Shown: in pieces, positions 1 to 7,891 of the stretch | How the letters are laid out: each line of letters opens with the position of its first letter | Position numbering within the stretch: position 1 is the stretch's first letter | Assembly: GCA_943356515.1 (NCBI GenBank) | Contig: CALRFM010000016.1 | Location: forward strand, 1-14,043 | Origin: Patescibacteria group bacterium | GTDB taxonomy: Bacteria; Patescibacteriota; Microgenomatia; UBA1406; GWC2-37-13 | Direction: 5' to 3' | DNA length: 14,043 bases | Position numbers and translations under genes: made by a program | Notes under the pieces: generated by a model | What the model was told of the DNA's origin: nothing | The model's input: the letters and a program-made list of their open reading frames with translations, nothing else | The model's database searches: none

Positions 1-35
1 TCAGAAAGCCGCTTATGAATTTGATCTTTACTCAT
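1..35 (-). CDS. Possible N-terminus of a leftward gene, perhaps a transposase (partial, cut by left edge)
   Basis: Reading leftward from an ATG at 35-33 gives 11 codons, MSKDQIHKRLS, before the window ends; the product continues outside. The short charged start with QIHKRL resembles, from memory only, the first residues of some DDE transposases of ISNCY/IS481-like type in environmental genomes. Eleven residues cannot prove a family. The support is contextual: an inverted repeat lies immediately upstream (40-67) and a pair of 24-bp direct repeats lies 55-110 bp upstream, as expected between a transposase start and an element end. No clear Shine-Dalgarno sequence is visible. It could instead be an unrelated gene or a chance ATG. 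Confidence 0.35.
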   Translation of the reverse strand, partial: MSKDQIHKRLS

Positions 36-39
36 ATGA

Positions 40-67
40 ATTGTGTGAAATTAATAATTCACACAAT
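40..67. repeat. Inverted repeat (10-bp arms, 8-nt loop)
   Basis: ATTGTGTGAA at 40-49 is perfectly complementary to TTCACACAAT at 58-67, with an AT-only loop between. On the minus strand the hairpin ends five bases before the ATG at 35, so in a leftward transcript it would sit on the ribosome-binding region. Such a structure can limit translation of a transposase from outside transcripts, or act as an operator. It has no GC-rich stem or following T-run, so it is not a convincing rho-independent terminator. Confidence 0.6.
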
Positions 68-89
68 CATAGAGAATAACCTTTACCTT

Positions 90-145
90 ACCGTCCCATT
101 TTATCTTTTAAATTTGTAAAAACCGTCCCGTTTTATCTTTTAAAT
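90..145. repeat. Two 24-bp direct repeats, 32-bp period
   Basis: Copies at 90-113 and 122-145 both read ACCGTCCC, one variable base (A at 98, G at 130), then TTTTATCTTTTAAAT. They match at 23 of 24 positions and are separated by 8 bases (TTGTAAAA). A period of 32 bp is about three helical turns, so proteins bound to both would lie on the same face of DNA. The best reading is paired binding sites at the end of a mobile element. A regulatory tandem operator for the gene starting at 163 is the alternative. Confidence 0.7.
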
Positions 146-162
146 GACATACAAAAGAACTA

Positions 163-2238
163 ATGTTGAGTCATCGAGTAATAGTAAGTATAATCATTAG
201 TATGAGCTTTATTCGCAAGCACTATAAAGTACTATCTCTCTTATTCCTCGGTATTGGTGTACGCCTCATCTATTCTCTTCTTTTCACCCAAATGTTAGAC
301 ATTGTAAATGTCCTAGCTGTAGTAAGATCAGTAGCAGAAACAGGGAGCGTGGTAGGAGGATTCAATGCATTGCTGAGAGTGGGATTTGAGTCTCAGCTTT
401 ATGGGAAAATATACTATCAAACTATTGGATTATGGCTCTCTGTATTAGATTCTATTGGGTTACTTCATATTGAATATCTTTTTGATACCAAAGGGTTTAC
501 AGATTATTCTTCCTATTTGAATGGCTTATGGCTTTGGAGCCCACCTGTATATCAACTAACTCTTATCAAGCTTATTCAATTTCTTTGGGATGGGCTTTTT
601 GTTGCTGTTTTGTATAGTGCAGCACGACAAGTAAATAGAGCACAAGCACATCTTGCCATATTATTTTGGGCAGTAAATCCATATTTTATGATGATAAATT
701 TTTCCTTTCTGATGCCAGATATATTCATGCTCGCATGCTTTGTAGGTGGATTTGTCTTTTGGATTAAAGCACTTCAAAATACTAAAAAAGAAATTAATAG
801 AAATACATTAGTTGCACTTGCTCTGTTTACACTAGGTGCTGTTATTAAGCAAGTGCCTTTACTTGCTATTCCACCGCTCCTTATTTCTACTAATCGGTCA
901 TGGAAATCGCTCGTTATCTATATCGGATCCACAGCTCTTATGTATTTCATATTTAAGCAAGGTTGGTCGATGGATGCAGAGACTATAAATTCTTACTTTC
1001 TTTTTTCAAAAGAATCAATGGCACTTTTGGCAAATCATTTTAATGGAATTCCCTATTTCTTGTATATGTATGGTTTTTTTATGCTCTATTTACTCAAGCA
1101 AAAAGAGGTTGTATTTCGCAGTTTAGATCGAGTGCTCTTGGTTATTATCTCAATAATATTGATTGTATATATGAATGATCCAATCTTTTTTATCCAATTT
1201 CTCTTATGGATTTTACCCTTTGCATTTTTATATGCTCTTCATAATAAACGTTTTAATTGGATATTTGTGTTTGCCATGATAGCAATGTTTATAAAAGGAT
1301 GGAGCAATGAATCATATCTTTCATTGTTATTGTCCCCAACTATAGGGGCTCTCTATAATAATGTCATTGATAACAAATTTTTTATCGATGCGATATTTAA
1401 TTTTCAGATTTATGATTTAATGCTGAAGTTTATTATTATGTTTCTTTTTTCAAGCACTCTTATAGAATCATTGTCACTTCTTTTTCGAAGTAAACCATTA
1501 TTTACACAGGTATTTGAAAAATATATTCCAAATATACGAATAAAGAATGTAATTATTTTATTTGGGATTATGTTCGTTGTGTTTATTATTATCGATTACC
1601 AGATAAAGTCAAAATATGTGTTAATTCCGCAACGCAAATATCAATTATCAGAAACACAAATTCCAATAGGTGCCAACCCAATTATTGTGCATGTTAATAA
1701 TCAAAATAATAGAACTATTACCGCACTTAGAATGTCCCTCATGCAAGCAGGGAAAATACAGGAAGGCGAAACTATTTTTGAATTAAGAGAAAATGGAAAG
1801 ACAACCGTAACTAAGAAGGTAAACGACCATCTATTTCCTACATCTGTTGATGATCCTTTCATACTTATTTTCCCCAAAAAAATTACGAGTAAAAAATTTG
1901 ACATTCTTATCTATAAGAAAGACGATATAAATAAAATAGTCTTTTTTGAGTCAAAACAATTAGGGCAAATTAATTTTGATGAAATGTCAATATTTGGAGG
2001 ATATGAAAGACCGAATGAGAAAGACCTTCTTCAAGTAAGTTTTGAAAATGCTGTATTTCCTATTTATTTTCACGGAATATATTCATTCAACGATATTGGG
2101 CGAGCTTTTTCTCATCATGCAAACTCAATGTTGAAGAAAGGGTTTTTCAGTGCGTATATAGTATCTGCCGTATTACTAATCTCTTTTTCATATGGGATCT
2201 ATCGATATGGGAAAAAACACGATAACCAATTGGAGTAA
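163..2238 (+). CDS. GT-C membrane glycosyltransferase, PIG-M/GT87-like, with large C-terminal soluble domain
   Basis: A 691-residue polytopic membrane protein, probably transferring a sugar from a polyprenyl-phosphate donor on the outer face of the membrane. What I see: a first membrane helix at about 22-42; an acidic residue D46 in the first outer loop where GT-C enzymes keep their catalytic acid; SPPVY at 126-130; W142-D143; N172-P173; P185-D186; and KQVP at 229-232. This pattern recalls the PIG-M/GT87 (DUF2029) mannosyltransferases. About ten hydrophobic helices run to about residue 480. A polar, beta-rich region of roughly 180 residues (about 485-665) and a final helix near 668-687 follow, an unusual addition for the family. 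The start is uncertain: ATG 163 and ATG 202 (M14) both lack a strong ribosome-binding site, and M14 gives a more typical short basic leader before helix 1. The first upstream in-frame stop (145-147) lies at the edge of the direct repeats, so an insertion may have replaced the original 5' end. Sampled stretches are AT-rich. The next gene follows after 4 bp. Substrate unknown. Confidence 0.8.
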   Translation: MLSHRVIVSIIISMSFIRKHYKVLSLLFLGIGVRLIYSLLFTQMLDIVNVLAVVRSVAETGSVVGGFNALLRVGFESQLYGKIYYQTIGLWLSVLDSIGLLHIEYLFDTKGFTDYSSYLNGLWLWSPPVYQLTLIKLIQFLWDGLFVAVLYSAARQVNRAQAHLAILFWAVNPYFMMINFSFLMPDIFMLACFVGGFVFWIKALQNTKKEINRNTLVALALFTLGAVIKQVPLLAIPPLLISTNRSWKSLVIYIGSTALMYFIFKQGWSMDAETINSYFLFSKESMALLANHFNGIPYFLYMYGFFMLYLLKQKEVVFRSLDRVLLVIISIILIVYMNDPIFFIQFLLWILPFAFLYALHNKRFNWIFVFAMIAMFIKGWSNESYLSLLLSPTIGALYNNVIDNKFFIDAIFNFQIYDLMLKFIIMFLFSSTLIESLSLLFRSKPLFTQVFEKYIPNIRIKNVIILFGIMFVVFIIIDYQIKSKYVLIPQRKYQLSETQIPIGANPIIVHVNNQNNRTITALRMSLMQAGKIQEGETIFELRENGKTTVTKKVNDHLFPTSVDDPFILIFPKKITSKKFDILIYKKDDINKIVFFESKQLGQINFDEMSIFGGYERPNEKDLLQVSFENAVFPIYFHGIYSFNDIGRAFSHHANSMLKKGFFSAYIVSAVLLISFSYGIYRYGKKHDNQLE
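2231..2235 (+). promoter_or_regulatory. Ribosome-binding site that decides the start at 2243
   Basis: TGGAG at 2231-2235 lies 7 bases before ATG 2243. It is the clearest Shine-Dalgarno sequence in the window. It also overlaps the last codons of the preceding gene (stop 2236-2238), so the two rightward genes are likely co-translated. It favours 2243 over the in-frame ATG at 2192. Confidence 0.7.
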
Positions 2239-2242
2239 GCTC

Positions 2243-3889
2243 ATGAAAAAGTGGCATATATATATAATTCTCATCGTCGCCTCATTTCTGCCGTTGGCTC
2301 ACATGCTCTCGTCATCAGAATTACCTCATACCAGCGATGGAGCTATGCACGCTATTCGGTTTGCATCGTATTACAAAGAGGTGCAAGCGGGGCAATTCCC
2401 TGTGCGTTGGACAAGTCAGTTCCACTTTGGTCATGGTACCGCACTTTTTAATGTAACAGCGCCATTGCCTTATATGGTAGGGGCATTTCTTCTCTTTCTA
2501 ACCATATCTCCAGAACTGGCGCTTAAATTAAGTTTTGCAGGTACTTATCTACTGGCTGGAATAGGAATGTATCTTTTTGCACGAATCTACTTCAAAAATG
2601 AGAAGATAGCATTATTTACGGCACTTATATACCAATTTGCTCCTTTTCGACTGGTAGACATGCTTATTCGCGGCAATATTGGGAGCCTCTATTCATATAT
2701 GTTGGTGCCATTCTCATTTTATTTTATAACGCGATTTTTACAGAAAAAATCATATGGATCTTTTTTTGGAATATCAATATTCATAGCACTCCTTGCATTA
2801 GGACATACTATTAATGGATATATATTTATTGGATTATCTGGATTATTTACTCTAGTATTAGCTAAAAAAATAAGAGACGCGGTGCAAGTTTTCGTATCGA
2901 TACTTTTTGGATTAGGACTCGCTGCATTTTTTACTATTCCCGCCTTTTTAGAACAAAAATATACCAATGGTAACTTGTTTACGAAAGATGTTTTTTACAA
3001 CCACTTTCCTCCGCTCCTATCACTGATTCTTCCCAACTTTACGAATTCTACAAAACTTCGTATGTCAGAAGTTCCTGTACAAATTGGACTCTTTCATGTT
3101 ATCTCATATCTGACTCTTTTAGTATTATTGTTGAAAAATAAGATTACAAAAGAAGTTCAATTATTTGCATTGCTCATTGCTTTACTCGTACCTCTTGTAA
3201 TACTTTTTATGCAGCCGGTAACTACAGTTTTTTGGGAAACCATTCCATTAATTCGGCAATTCCAATTCCCTTGGCGACTTGTTGCCATCATTTCTTTTCT
3301 GACATCTCTGGGTGCAGGTATTGTAATGGTATATGTTAAACCAATTCAAAAAAGCGTTATATATTGGTCGCTTGTTGTTCTCGTTATTATAAGTACCATA
3401 TATTATTGGATTCCAACACAAGGATATGAAGTTACTGACGAATCTTTTTATTGGGATTACCCTTATACCACTAATTATTTCTCGGAGATCAATACTGTAT
3501 GGATGGGTCATGAACCAAAAGAGTATCCAACTCATCCTGTTGAAATATCTGGAGATACGGCCATTATCACATCACAATCACTTACATCTATAAAGCATTC
3601 ATATACCGTTAAAGCCGTGGCTCCTACAACAGTCATAGATCGCACCTTCTATTTCCCTGGATGGAAACTTTATATCAATGGAGAAGAGGGTAGTATTCAA
3701 TTTCAGGATCCAGCTTACCAAGGGCTTATTACATTTCAAGTTCCAGAAGGGGAGAGTGATATTGTAGTAGTATTTGAACAAAGCAAGATACAACAGCTTG
3801 GAAATATCATATCACTTGGAACCATGATTATGTTAGTGAGTGGGTTCTGGCTTAAAGAGGCTTTCATCAAAGTCAGGATTTATCTTTAG
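2243..3889 (+). CDS. PTPS-related GT-C-like integral membrane protein (paralogue 1)
   Basis: A 548-aa protein of the membrane family named '6-pyruvoyl-tetrahydropterin synthase-related' (PF10131). The name is historical; the layout is that of a GT-C glycosyltransferase rather than a pterin enzyme. Visible features: an N-terminal helix at about 6-22; D32, H36 and R39 in the first outer loop; a G50-Q-F-P-V-R55-W segment; FGHG and a PLPY motif; VDMLIRGN at 138-145; and FQFPWR at 340-345, a family hallmark. After about ten helices comes a polar C-terminal beta domain (about 395-515) with YFPGW near 470, like the end of YfhO-type proteins, then a last helix at about 517-536. After RGN the family usually has a Glu (present in the paralogue at 7864-9513); here the position is Ser148. 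The start at 2243 is chosen for the TGGAG site; the upstream ATG 2192 would overlap the previous gene by 47 bases. The last 57 bases overlap the end of the convergent gene. Role inferred: sugar transfer or glycolipid handling in surface glycan assembly. Confidence 0.82.
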   Translation: MKKWHIYIILIVASFLPLAHMLSSSELPHTSDGAMHAIRFASYYKEVQAGQFPVRWTSQFHFGHGTALFNVTAPLPYMVGAFLLFLTISPELALKLSFAGTYLLAGIGMYLFARIYFKNEKIALFTALIYQFAPFRLVDMLIRGNIGSLYSYMLVPFSFYFITRFLQKKSYGSFFGISIFIALLALGHTINGYIFIGLSGLFTLVLAKKIRDAVQVFVSILFGLGLAAFFTIPAFLEQKYTNGNLFTKDVFYNHFPPLLSLILPNFTNSTKLRMSEVPVQIGLFHVISYLTLLVLLLKNKITKEVQLFALLIALLVPLVILFMQPVTTVFWETIPLIRQFQFPWRLVAIISFLTSLGAGIVMVYVKPIQKSVIYWSLVVLVIISTIYYWIPTQGYEVTDESFYWDYPYTTNYFSEINTVWMGHEPKEYPTHPVEISGDTAIITSQSLTSIKHSYTVKAVAPTTVIDRTFYFPGWKLYINGEEGSIQFQDPAYQGLITFQVPEGESDIVVVFEQSKIQQLGNIISLGTMIMLVSGFWLKEAFIKVRIYL

Positions 3890-5560
3890 TATTTGAAATA
3901 CTTCTGTTTCATCTAGGCGTTTAATAGTGTCAATGACAGTAAACATCTCGCTGGCAATAGGGATATTAAAAAGTGGGCATCCCATATAATGAATAAATAA
4001 TGTTTTCACGGGAACAGTAAGTTTTTTTGCCTCATGTGATTTTTGGAATACGCTTATTGTTGGACAGTTGTCTTCTGGGAAGTGCACATTTCCTACTTGC
4101 TCTACTCTAAAATTTTCTTTGAATTTTCCGGTAAGATCTTCACTGTAATTATTTGCAGCATATAAATAATATACAGGAAGCCACTGTTCCTGACTTGTAA
4201 CATAGATTTCTTCGTATTCGTTTTGATGCTCTACAATATAATCAGTTACTTGCATATTTCCAGGATTTCTATGATGGGTGGTATAGTAGCTGATATGCTG
4301 AAAGTAATTGTGAGTAAAGAAAATAAATTCTACAGCAATTATCAGAAGTAAAGGAATGACAAACGAAATCTTCTTATATTTCACATCTAATAGTCCATTA
4401 AAACCGTATGCTGCAATCATTATGAAGAGCGCTGGTGTAAGAATGGCACGTTGTATGCTCGGCACATCAAGTACGGTGAGTGCTGCAGGAATTGGTGCAA
4501 CAAGAAGTAAATATAAAAGATATATAAAGAACTTATGGTTAACTTTTACATTCTTCTTTTGAATATATCCAAATATCGAAACAAATATAAAAGGAAACAG
4601 CGAAGTCAGCAAAAGTCCTACATATGGAGTGAGATATATTTTAGGAACACCATCTTCACCAAATAAATAGTTAAATGAAAAGTAGCGAGAGTATTGGAAT
4701 ATAAATTCTTTTGAATATCCAATAACTTTATTATTAAATATTCGTGCAATGGTAATATTATCTTCATTAAAAATAAGGGCTTGAAGTTTCGATGCAATTC
4801 CTGACATAGGACTCACCAAACCAGTTTGTTCAAACCTTCCCGTGCCCCATGGTTGAGTACTTATCCAGAATGTCATAGTAAGGGCAAGAAGTGGCAGCAG
4901 TATGTATATGATATTTTTCTTATTAATCGGGAGCCACGTTTTTTGGAGAAAGAATAGAGGGAGAAGAGTGAGGGGAACAATAATACGAAATGATGGATAT
5001 ATAAAAAAGGTTGAAATAAGAATAAGAAATGCCACAATGAGAAGTTTGTATTTTTTTTCGTCTAGTGACTTGAGTAATATCTGAAGTCCGCATAGATATA
5101 CGGTCAGTCCAACTATTCCCTCGGCACTCAATCGAGATAAAGACATATGCCAAGGCGCTATGGCAAGCATGCTTGCAGTAAACAAAGCTGTCTCAGTTCT
5201 TTTAAAAATCCGCATAGCAATACCATACATAGGGAATATGGCGAGTGCTCCAACAAGAGCAATAAACACACGGGCTCCAAACACCGTATTGCCAAATATG
5301 AGAGCTCCAAAACCTGAAAGGTACATAGGAATTACAGGAGGATAATCGCCAAATTTATCAAGATAAAGAAGGGGAGCATTATTACCAAACATGTCATGTC
5401 CATTAAGTAATATAAACTTAGCGCCGTATGCATTTGCCACCTCATCAAAATGAAATCCAAAGGGAATAGTGCCCAACTTATAGACGCGAAGTGCAAGTGC
5501 AAGGAGAAAAATACACAGAAGTATCCACGATGAATGCTTTTTAAATAATTGCTGCATCAT
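3833..5560 (-). CDS. GT39/ArnT-like membrane glycosyltransferase
   Basis: A 575-aa GT-C protein of the PMT/ArnT (GT39) type, which moves a sugar from a polyprenyl-phosphate carrier to a lipid, glycan or protein outside the membrane. Visible features: an N-terminal basic stretch then a helix at about 12-24; ALRVYKLG at 23-30; the catalytic-type D39-E40 in HFDEVANAYG; K69-F-G-D72-YPP in the same outer loop; and RLSAEG, the Arg-Glu pattern seen in many bacterial members. About 11-12 helices run to about residue 425, then a soluble C-terminal domain (about 428-575) follows, containing two prolines near the end. The start ATG shares ATGA with the stop of the upstream GT2 gene (5557-5560), so translation is probably coupled; M2 at 5557 is an equal alternative. 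It is the last gene of the leftward run, and its 3' end overlaps the rightward gene by 57 bp. Acceptor and sugar unknown. Confidence 0.85.
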   Translation of the reverse strand: MMQQLFKKHSSWILLCIFLLALALRVYKLGTIPFGFHFDEVANAYGAKFILLNGHDMFGNNAPLLYLDKFGDYPPVIPMYLSGFGALIFGNTVFGARVFIALVGALAIFPMYGIAMRIFKRTETALFTASMLAIAPWHMSLSRLSAEGIVGLTVYLCGLQILLKSLDEKKYKLLIVAFLILISTFFIYPSFRIIVPLTLLPLFFLQKTWLPINKKNIIYILLPLLALTMTFWISTQPWGTGRFEQTGLVSPMSGIASKLQALIFNEDNITIARIFNNKVIGYSKEFIFQYSRYFSFNYLFGEDGVPKIYLTPYVGLLLTSLFPFIFVSIFGYIQKKNVKVNHKFFIYLLYLLLVAPIPAALTVLDVPSIQRAILTPALFIMIAAYGFNGLLDVKYKKISFVIPLLLIIAVEFIFFTHNYFQHISYYTTHHRNPGNMQVTDYIVEHQNEYEEIYVTSQEQWLPVYYLYAANNYSEDLTGKFKENFRVEQVGNVHFPEDNCPTISVFQKSHEAKKLTVPVKTLFIHYMGCPLFNIPIASEMFTVIDTIKRLDETEVFQILKINPDFDESLFKPEPTH

Positions 5561-6456
5561 GAAAGTGATTTAATAATAATGTGTTTAATTTTTGATAATT
5601 CAGAAATGAATCCCTTTCGAGACAACCAATGATTGGTTTGATACAGTCCATCTTTGAAAAAATGTAACGATTCGTTTACCAGCTCTTTTTGATCTATCTT
5701 TTCATATTTTCTTGCTTCCCAATAATAAAAATACACTAAGGGATAATACATAAGTTGCAAAAACGACAAAGCAAATCCATGCATGCCATCCTTATAGCCT
5801 TCTGCAGCAAAATATCTACTGATAAATTCGCGCATGCCATCATCAAGAGCCTCTCTAATGGTATACGACTTGTGTTTATCGACATGTTCTTGTGCATCTC
5901 CCTGGGCGTATCTATTCATTTTATTCATATACTCGCTTATGCGTTCATAATTATGATGTACTAATGCAAGATTTTCTTTCGGCTCAAGCGTAAGTCCATG
6001 TCCTTTGAGTTCTGGTTGAGCATGGAGCTGTTGTGGCCAAATTGCCGCACTTTTTTTAAAGAGTCGCGTTTGATAGTCTGGCCACCAACGACTATGTTGA
6101 ATCCATTTCGTGAATATAATATTTTTTCTTGGCACAACAATATAGTCGTATTGCTCGTAATTATCAGCAATGCTTTGTGCTAGTTGAGGTGGCACCACCT
6201 CATCTGGGTCAAGGAAGAATACATAGGTATGTTTTGCTAGTTTTTTCGATTGTTCACGGATAAGTTCTACATAGGGAACGGCGTGTTCTTTTTTAATTAT
6301 GACTTTTTTAGCCTTTTTGATTCTTTCTAGTGTCGCATCATCTAATCCAATATCGACAATAATAATTTCATCGACCAGATCGGTAATTGAACCAATTGTT
6401 TGAGCAAGATATTTTGGAGAACCAAGAGCTACGATTATGGCAGATATATTATTCAT
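5557..6456 (-). CDS. WaaE-like family 2 glycosyltransferase
   Basis: A 299-aa cytosolic or membrane-associated inverting glycosyltransferase with a GT-A fold. N-terminal strand ISAIIVAL (4-11) is followed by VDEIIIVD (28-35), the nucleotide-sugar binding segment; the usual DSGSTD is altered to DIGLDD (35-40). The metal-binding motif is D83-P-D85-E86. R123-WWPD127-YQTR131-LF matches the WaaE/KdtX-type (lipopolysaccharide core beta-1,4-glucosyltransferase-like) group, as does the later stretch of RYFAAEG, YKDGMHG and LQLMYYPLVYFYYW (about 214-240). No true multi-pass membrane region is present. It has the usual length for the group. The start overlaps the flippase gene by 8 nt (ATGAATAA) and the end overlaps the next gene by 4 nt. 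It probably extends a lipid-linked glycan before flipping. The actual sugar cannot be read from sequence. Confidence 0.85.
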   Translation of the reverse strand: MNNISAIIVALGSPKYLAQTIGSITDLVDEIIIVDIGLDDATLERIKKAKKVIIKKEHAVPYVELIREQSKKLAKHTYVFFLDPDEVVPPQLAQSIADNYEQYDYIVVPRKNIIFTKWIQHSRWWPDYQTRLFKKSAAIWPQQLHAQPELKGHGLTLEPKENLALVHHNYERISEYMNKMNRYAQGDAQEHVDKHKSYTIREALDDGMREFISRYFAAEGYKDGMHGFALSFLQLMYYPLVYFYYWEARKYEKIDQKELVNESLHFFKDGLYQTNHWLSRKGFISELSKIKHIIIKSLS

Positions 6457-7891
6457 ATCTTATGATGTTGCGAATGTCTTTCATTATATTCATTTGAAAG
6501 ACGACATACAAGATGAATATATAGCTTAAACCACCTGAAAATACCGTTACGATAACATTGATCCACGTAGTTTCAAGTTGGGCAAGAGTATATACAATAA
6601 TGCCCATTATAACGCTTGCAACGAGCGGTTTAACAATGATTCCCCATGGTTGAAATGGAACCAAGCTTCGTGCAAGAATCATAATCGGAACAAATGTAAG
6701 AGATAAAGCAATTTGAGCAATAGGAAATCCATATATACCTACTTGTAACGTTAATATTGGAATAAGTATCCATGAAGCTACTGTCCAATAGATCATAAAA
6801 TAGAACGTCCATTTTATTTTCCCCAGCGCATTGAATAAGTTAGTGAATGGATTTGAATATGATGAGAAAAACGCAGCAATGACAAACATATAAAACAGGG
6901 GGAGTGCTGGTTCCCATTTGTCATATTTTGGTATCAAGATAAAAATCTTATGCATAAGAAGAAACAACCCAATATAAATGGGTGCAAGAATAAGAGTTTG
7001 ATATTGTATGACTTTATCCAATAATTGTTGGACTTTCTCTTTTTCATGCTGCAAGCGAGAGAATATGGGGAAAAGAATACGATTAATATTATCCATAATT
7101 ATTCGTATCGGTGCCTCTGCCCAACGCTTTGCCCAGCCAATATACCCCAGCGCTTCAAGTCCTAATACTTTCCCAAGAAACAATAAGATGAGATCATCTT
7201 TTACTAAAGCAAGTAGGGTATTGGTTTGAAATGGAACACCAAATGACAAGAGTTTCTTAAGACTTTCTTTAGATATTCCAATGTGTGGTGTCCAAAATGA
7301 GAATGAATAAATAAGTATCGTTCCCACTACAGATCGAATAAGAACAGATATTGTGAAACTATGAAGTCCAAACCCGGCAAGCGCAAGGAGCGACACGCTT
7401 ATATAAAACAACGTATTCTCAACAATCTGGACTAACACAATTTTCTGAAATTGAATAGTCCGCTCGAGTTTAATAGAAGGAATTGTTTTTAATGATGAAA
7501 AGAAAAAAGATGCAAGTACTGCCCAGTATAAATATATTGCCTCAGGAGGGAGGTTGAAATAAGAAGTAATAAATGATGTTGCCAAAAATCCAACGGTAAT
7601 AAGGGAAATAATAAGCCCCTGCTGTACAGTAAATGTCGTTTTTAAATCATCTTCCGTAACATCTTTTTTCTGTACGAGTGATGCCGCAAGTCCAATATCT
7701 GAGAAGTAGTTGAGAAGTGAATTAATAGATAATACTAACGTATATATGCCAAATGTAGCTGGTGCCAATACAATAGTAAGCACAAGGTTAGCAACAAGTC
7801 CCAACACAGCAGAATAGCCGCTTTGAAAAAATAAGCTCAAAAGACTAATGACAGAATTCTTTTTTAAGTTGTATTTTGGTTCTTGTTCCAT
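6449..7891 (-). CDS. Wzx/MOP-type polysaccharide flippase
   Basis: A 480-aa, 12-14-helix membrane protein of the MOP superfamily (Polysacc_synt_3, WzxC-like). It would flip an undecaprenyl- or other polyprenyl-diphosphate-linked glycan from the inner to the outer face. Visible features: the amphipathic start KKNSVISLLSLFFQSG; FGIYTLVLSI followed by FSDIGLAASLVQ in the second helix region, typical of this family; and GYIGWAKRWAEAPIRI with ILFPIFSRL (about 248-276), the characteristic mid-protein signature. The reading frame runs on to a TTG at 7939. I chose ATG 7891 because TTG would add a polar 16-residue leader atypical for the family and lengthen the overlap with the upstream gene from 28 to 76 nt. 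There is no clear ribosome-binding site, so translation is probably coupled to the gene upstream. It is the only flippase in the window, so the neighbouring transferases may all serve one lipid-linked product. Confidence 0.88.
   Translation of the reverse strand: MEQEPKYNLKKNSVISLLSLFFQSGYSAVLGLVANLVLTIVLAPATFGIYTLVLSINSLLNYFSDIGLAASLVQKKDVTEDDLKTTFTVQQGLIISLITVGFLATSFITSYFNLPPEAIYLYWAVLASFFFSSLKTIPSIKLERTIQFQKIVLVQIVENTLFYISVSLLALAGFGLHSFTISVLIRSVVGTILIYSFSFWTPHIGISKESLKKLLSFGVPFQTNTLLALVKDDLILLFLGKVLGLEALGYIGWAKRWAEAPIRIIMDNINRILFPIFSRLQHEKEKVQQLLDKVIQYQTLILAPIYIGLFLLMHKIFILIPKYDKWEPALPLFYMFVIAAFFSSYSNPFTNLFNALGKIKWTFYFMIYWTVASWILIPILTLQVGIYGFPIAQIALSLTFVPIMILARSLVPFQPWGIIVKPLVASVIMGIIVYTLAQLETTWINVIVTVFSGGLSYIFILYVVFQMNIMKDIRNIIRYE

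Larger units (their letters stand above)
1..147. mobile_element. Possible right end of an insertion sequence
   Basis: Three things occur together: a leftward start codon at 35, a hairpin directly upstream of it, and two near-identical 24-bp direct repeats at 90-113 and 122-145 that stop just before the glycosyltransferase gene. On the minus strand the outer edge reads TGTCATTTAAAAG, so the TG-start terminus common in DDE elements would fall near 149-145. Repeated subterminal transposase-binding sites are known in several IS and transposon families. The other end and any target duplication lie outside the window, so this is inference. Confidence 0.3.

Noticed and set aside
40..67. Resemblance of the inverted repeat to a lac-type operator
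   Set aside because: Only the short TTGTGTG/CACACAA words match and there is no nearby regulator gene or sugar-use operon; likely coincidence.
2192..2242. ATG at 2192 as start of the PTPS-related gene
   Set aside because: It would overlap the preceding gene by 47 bases, while ATG 2243 has TGGAG at proper spacing and gives a normal basic leader plus helix.
3888..3902. Palindrome AGTATTTGAAATACT just after the rightward pair as a terminator
   Set aside because: The arms are AT-only apart from one pair, only one base separates them, no T-run follows, and it lies inside the coding sequence of the convergent gene.
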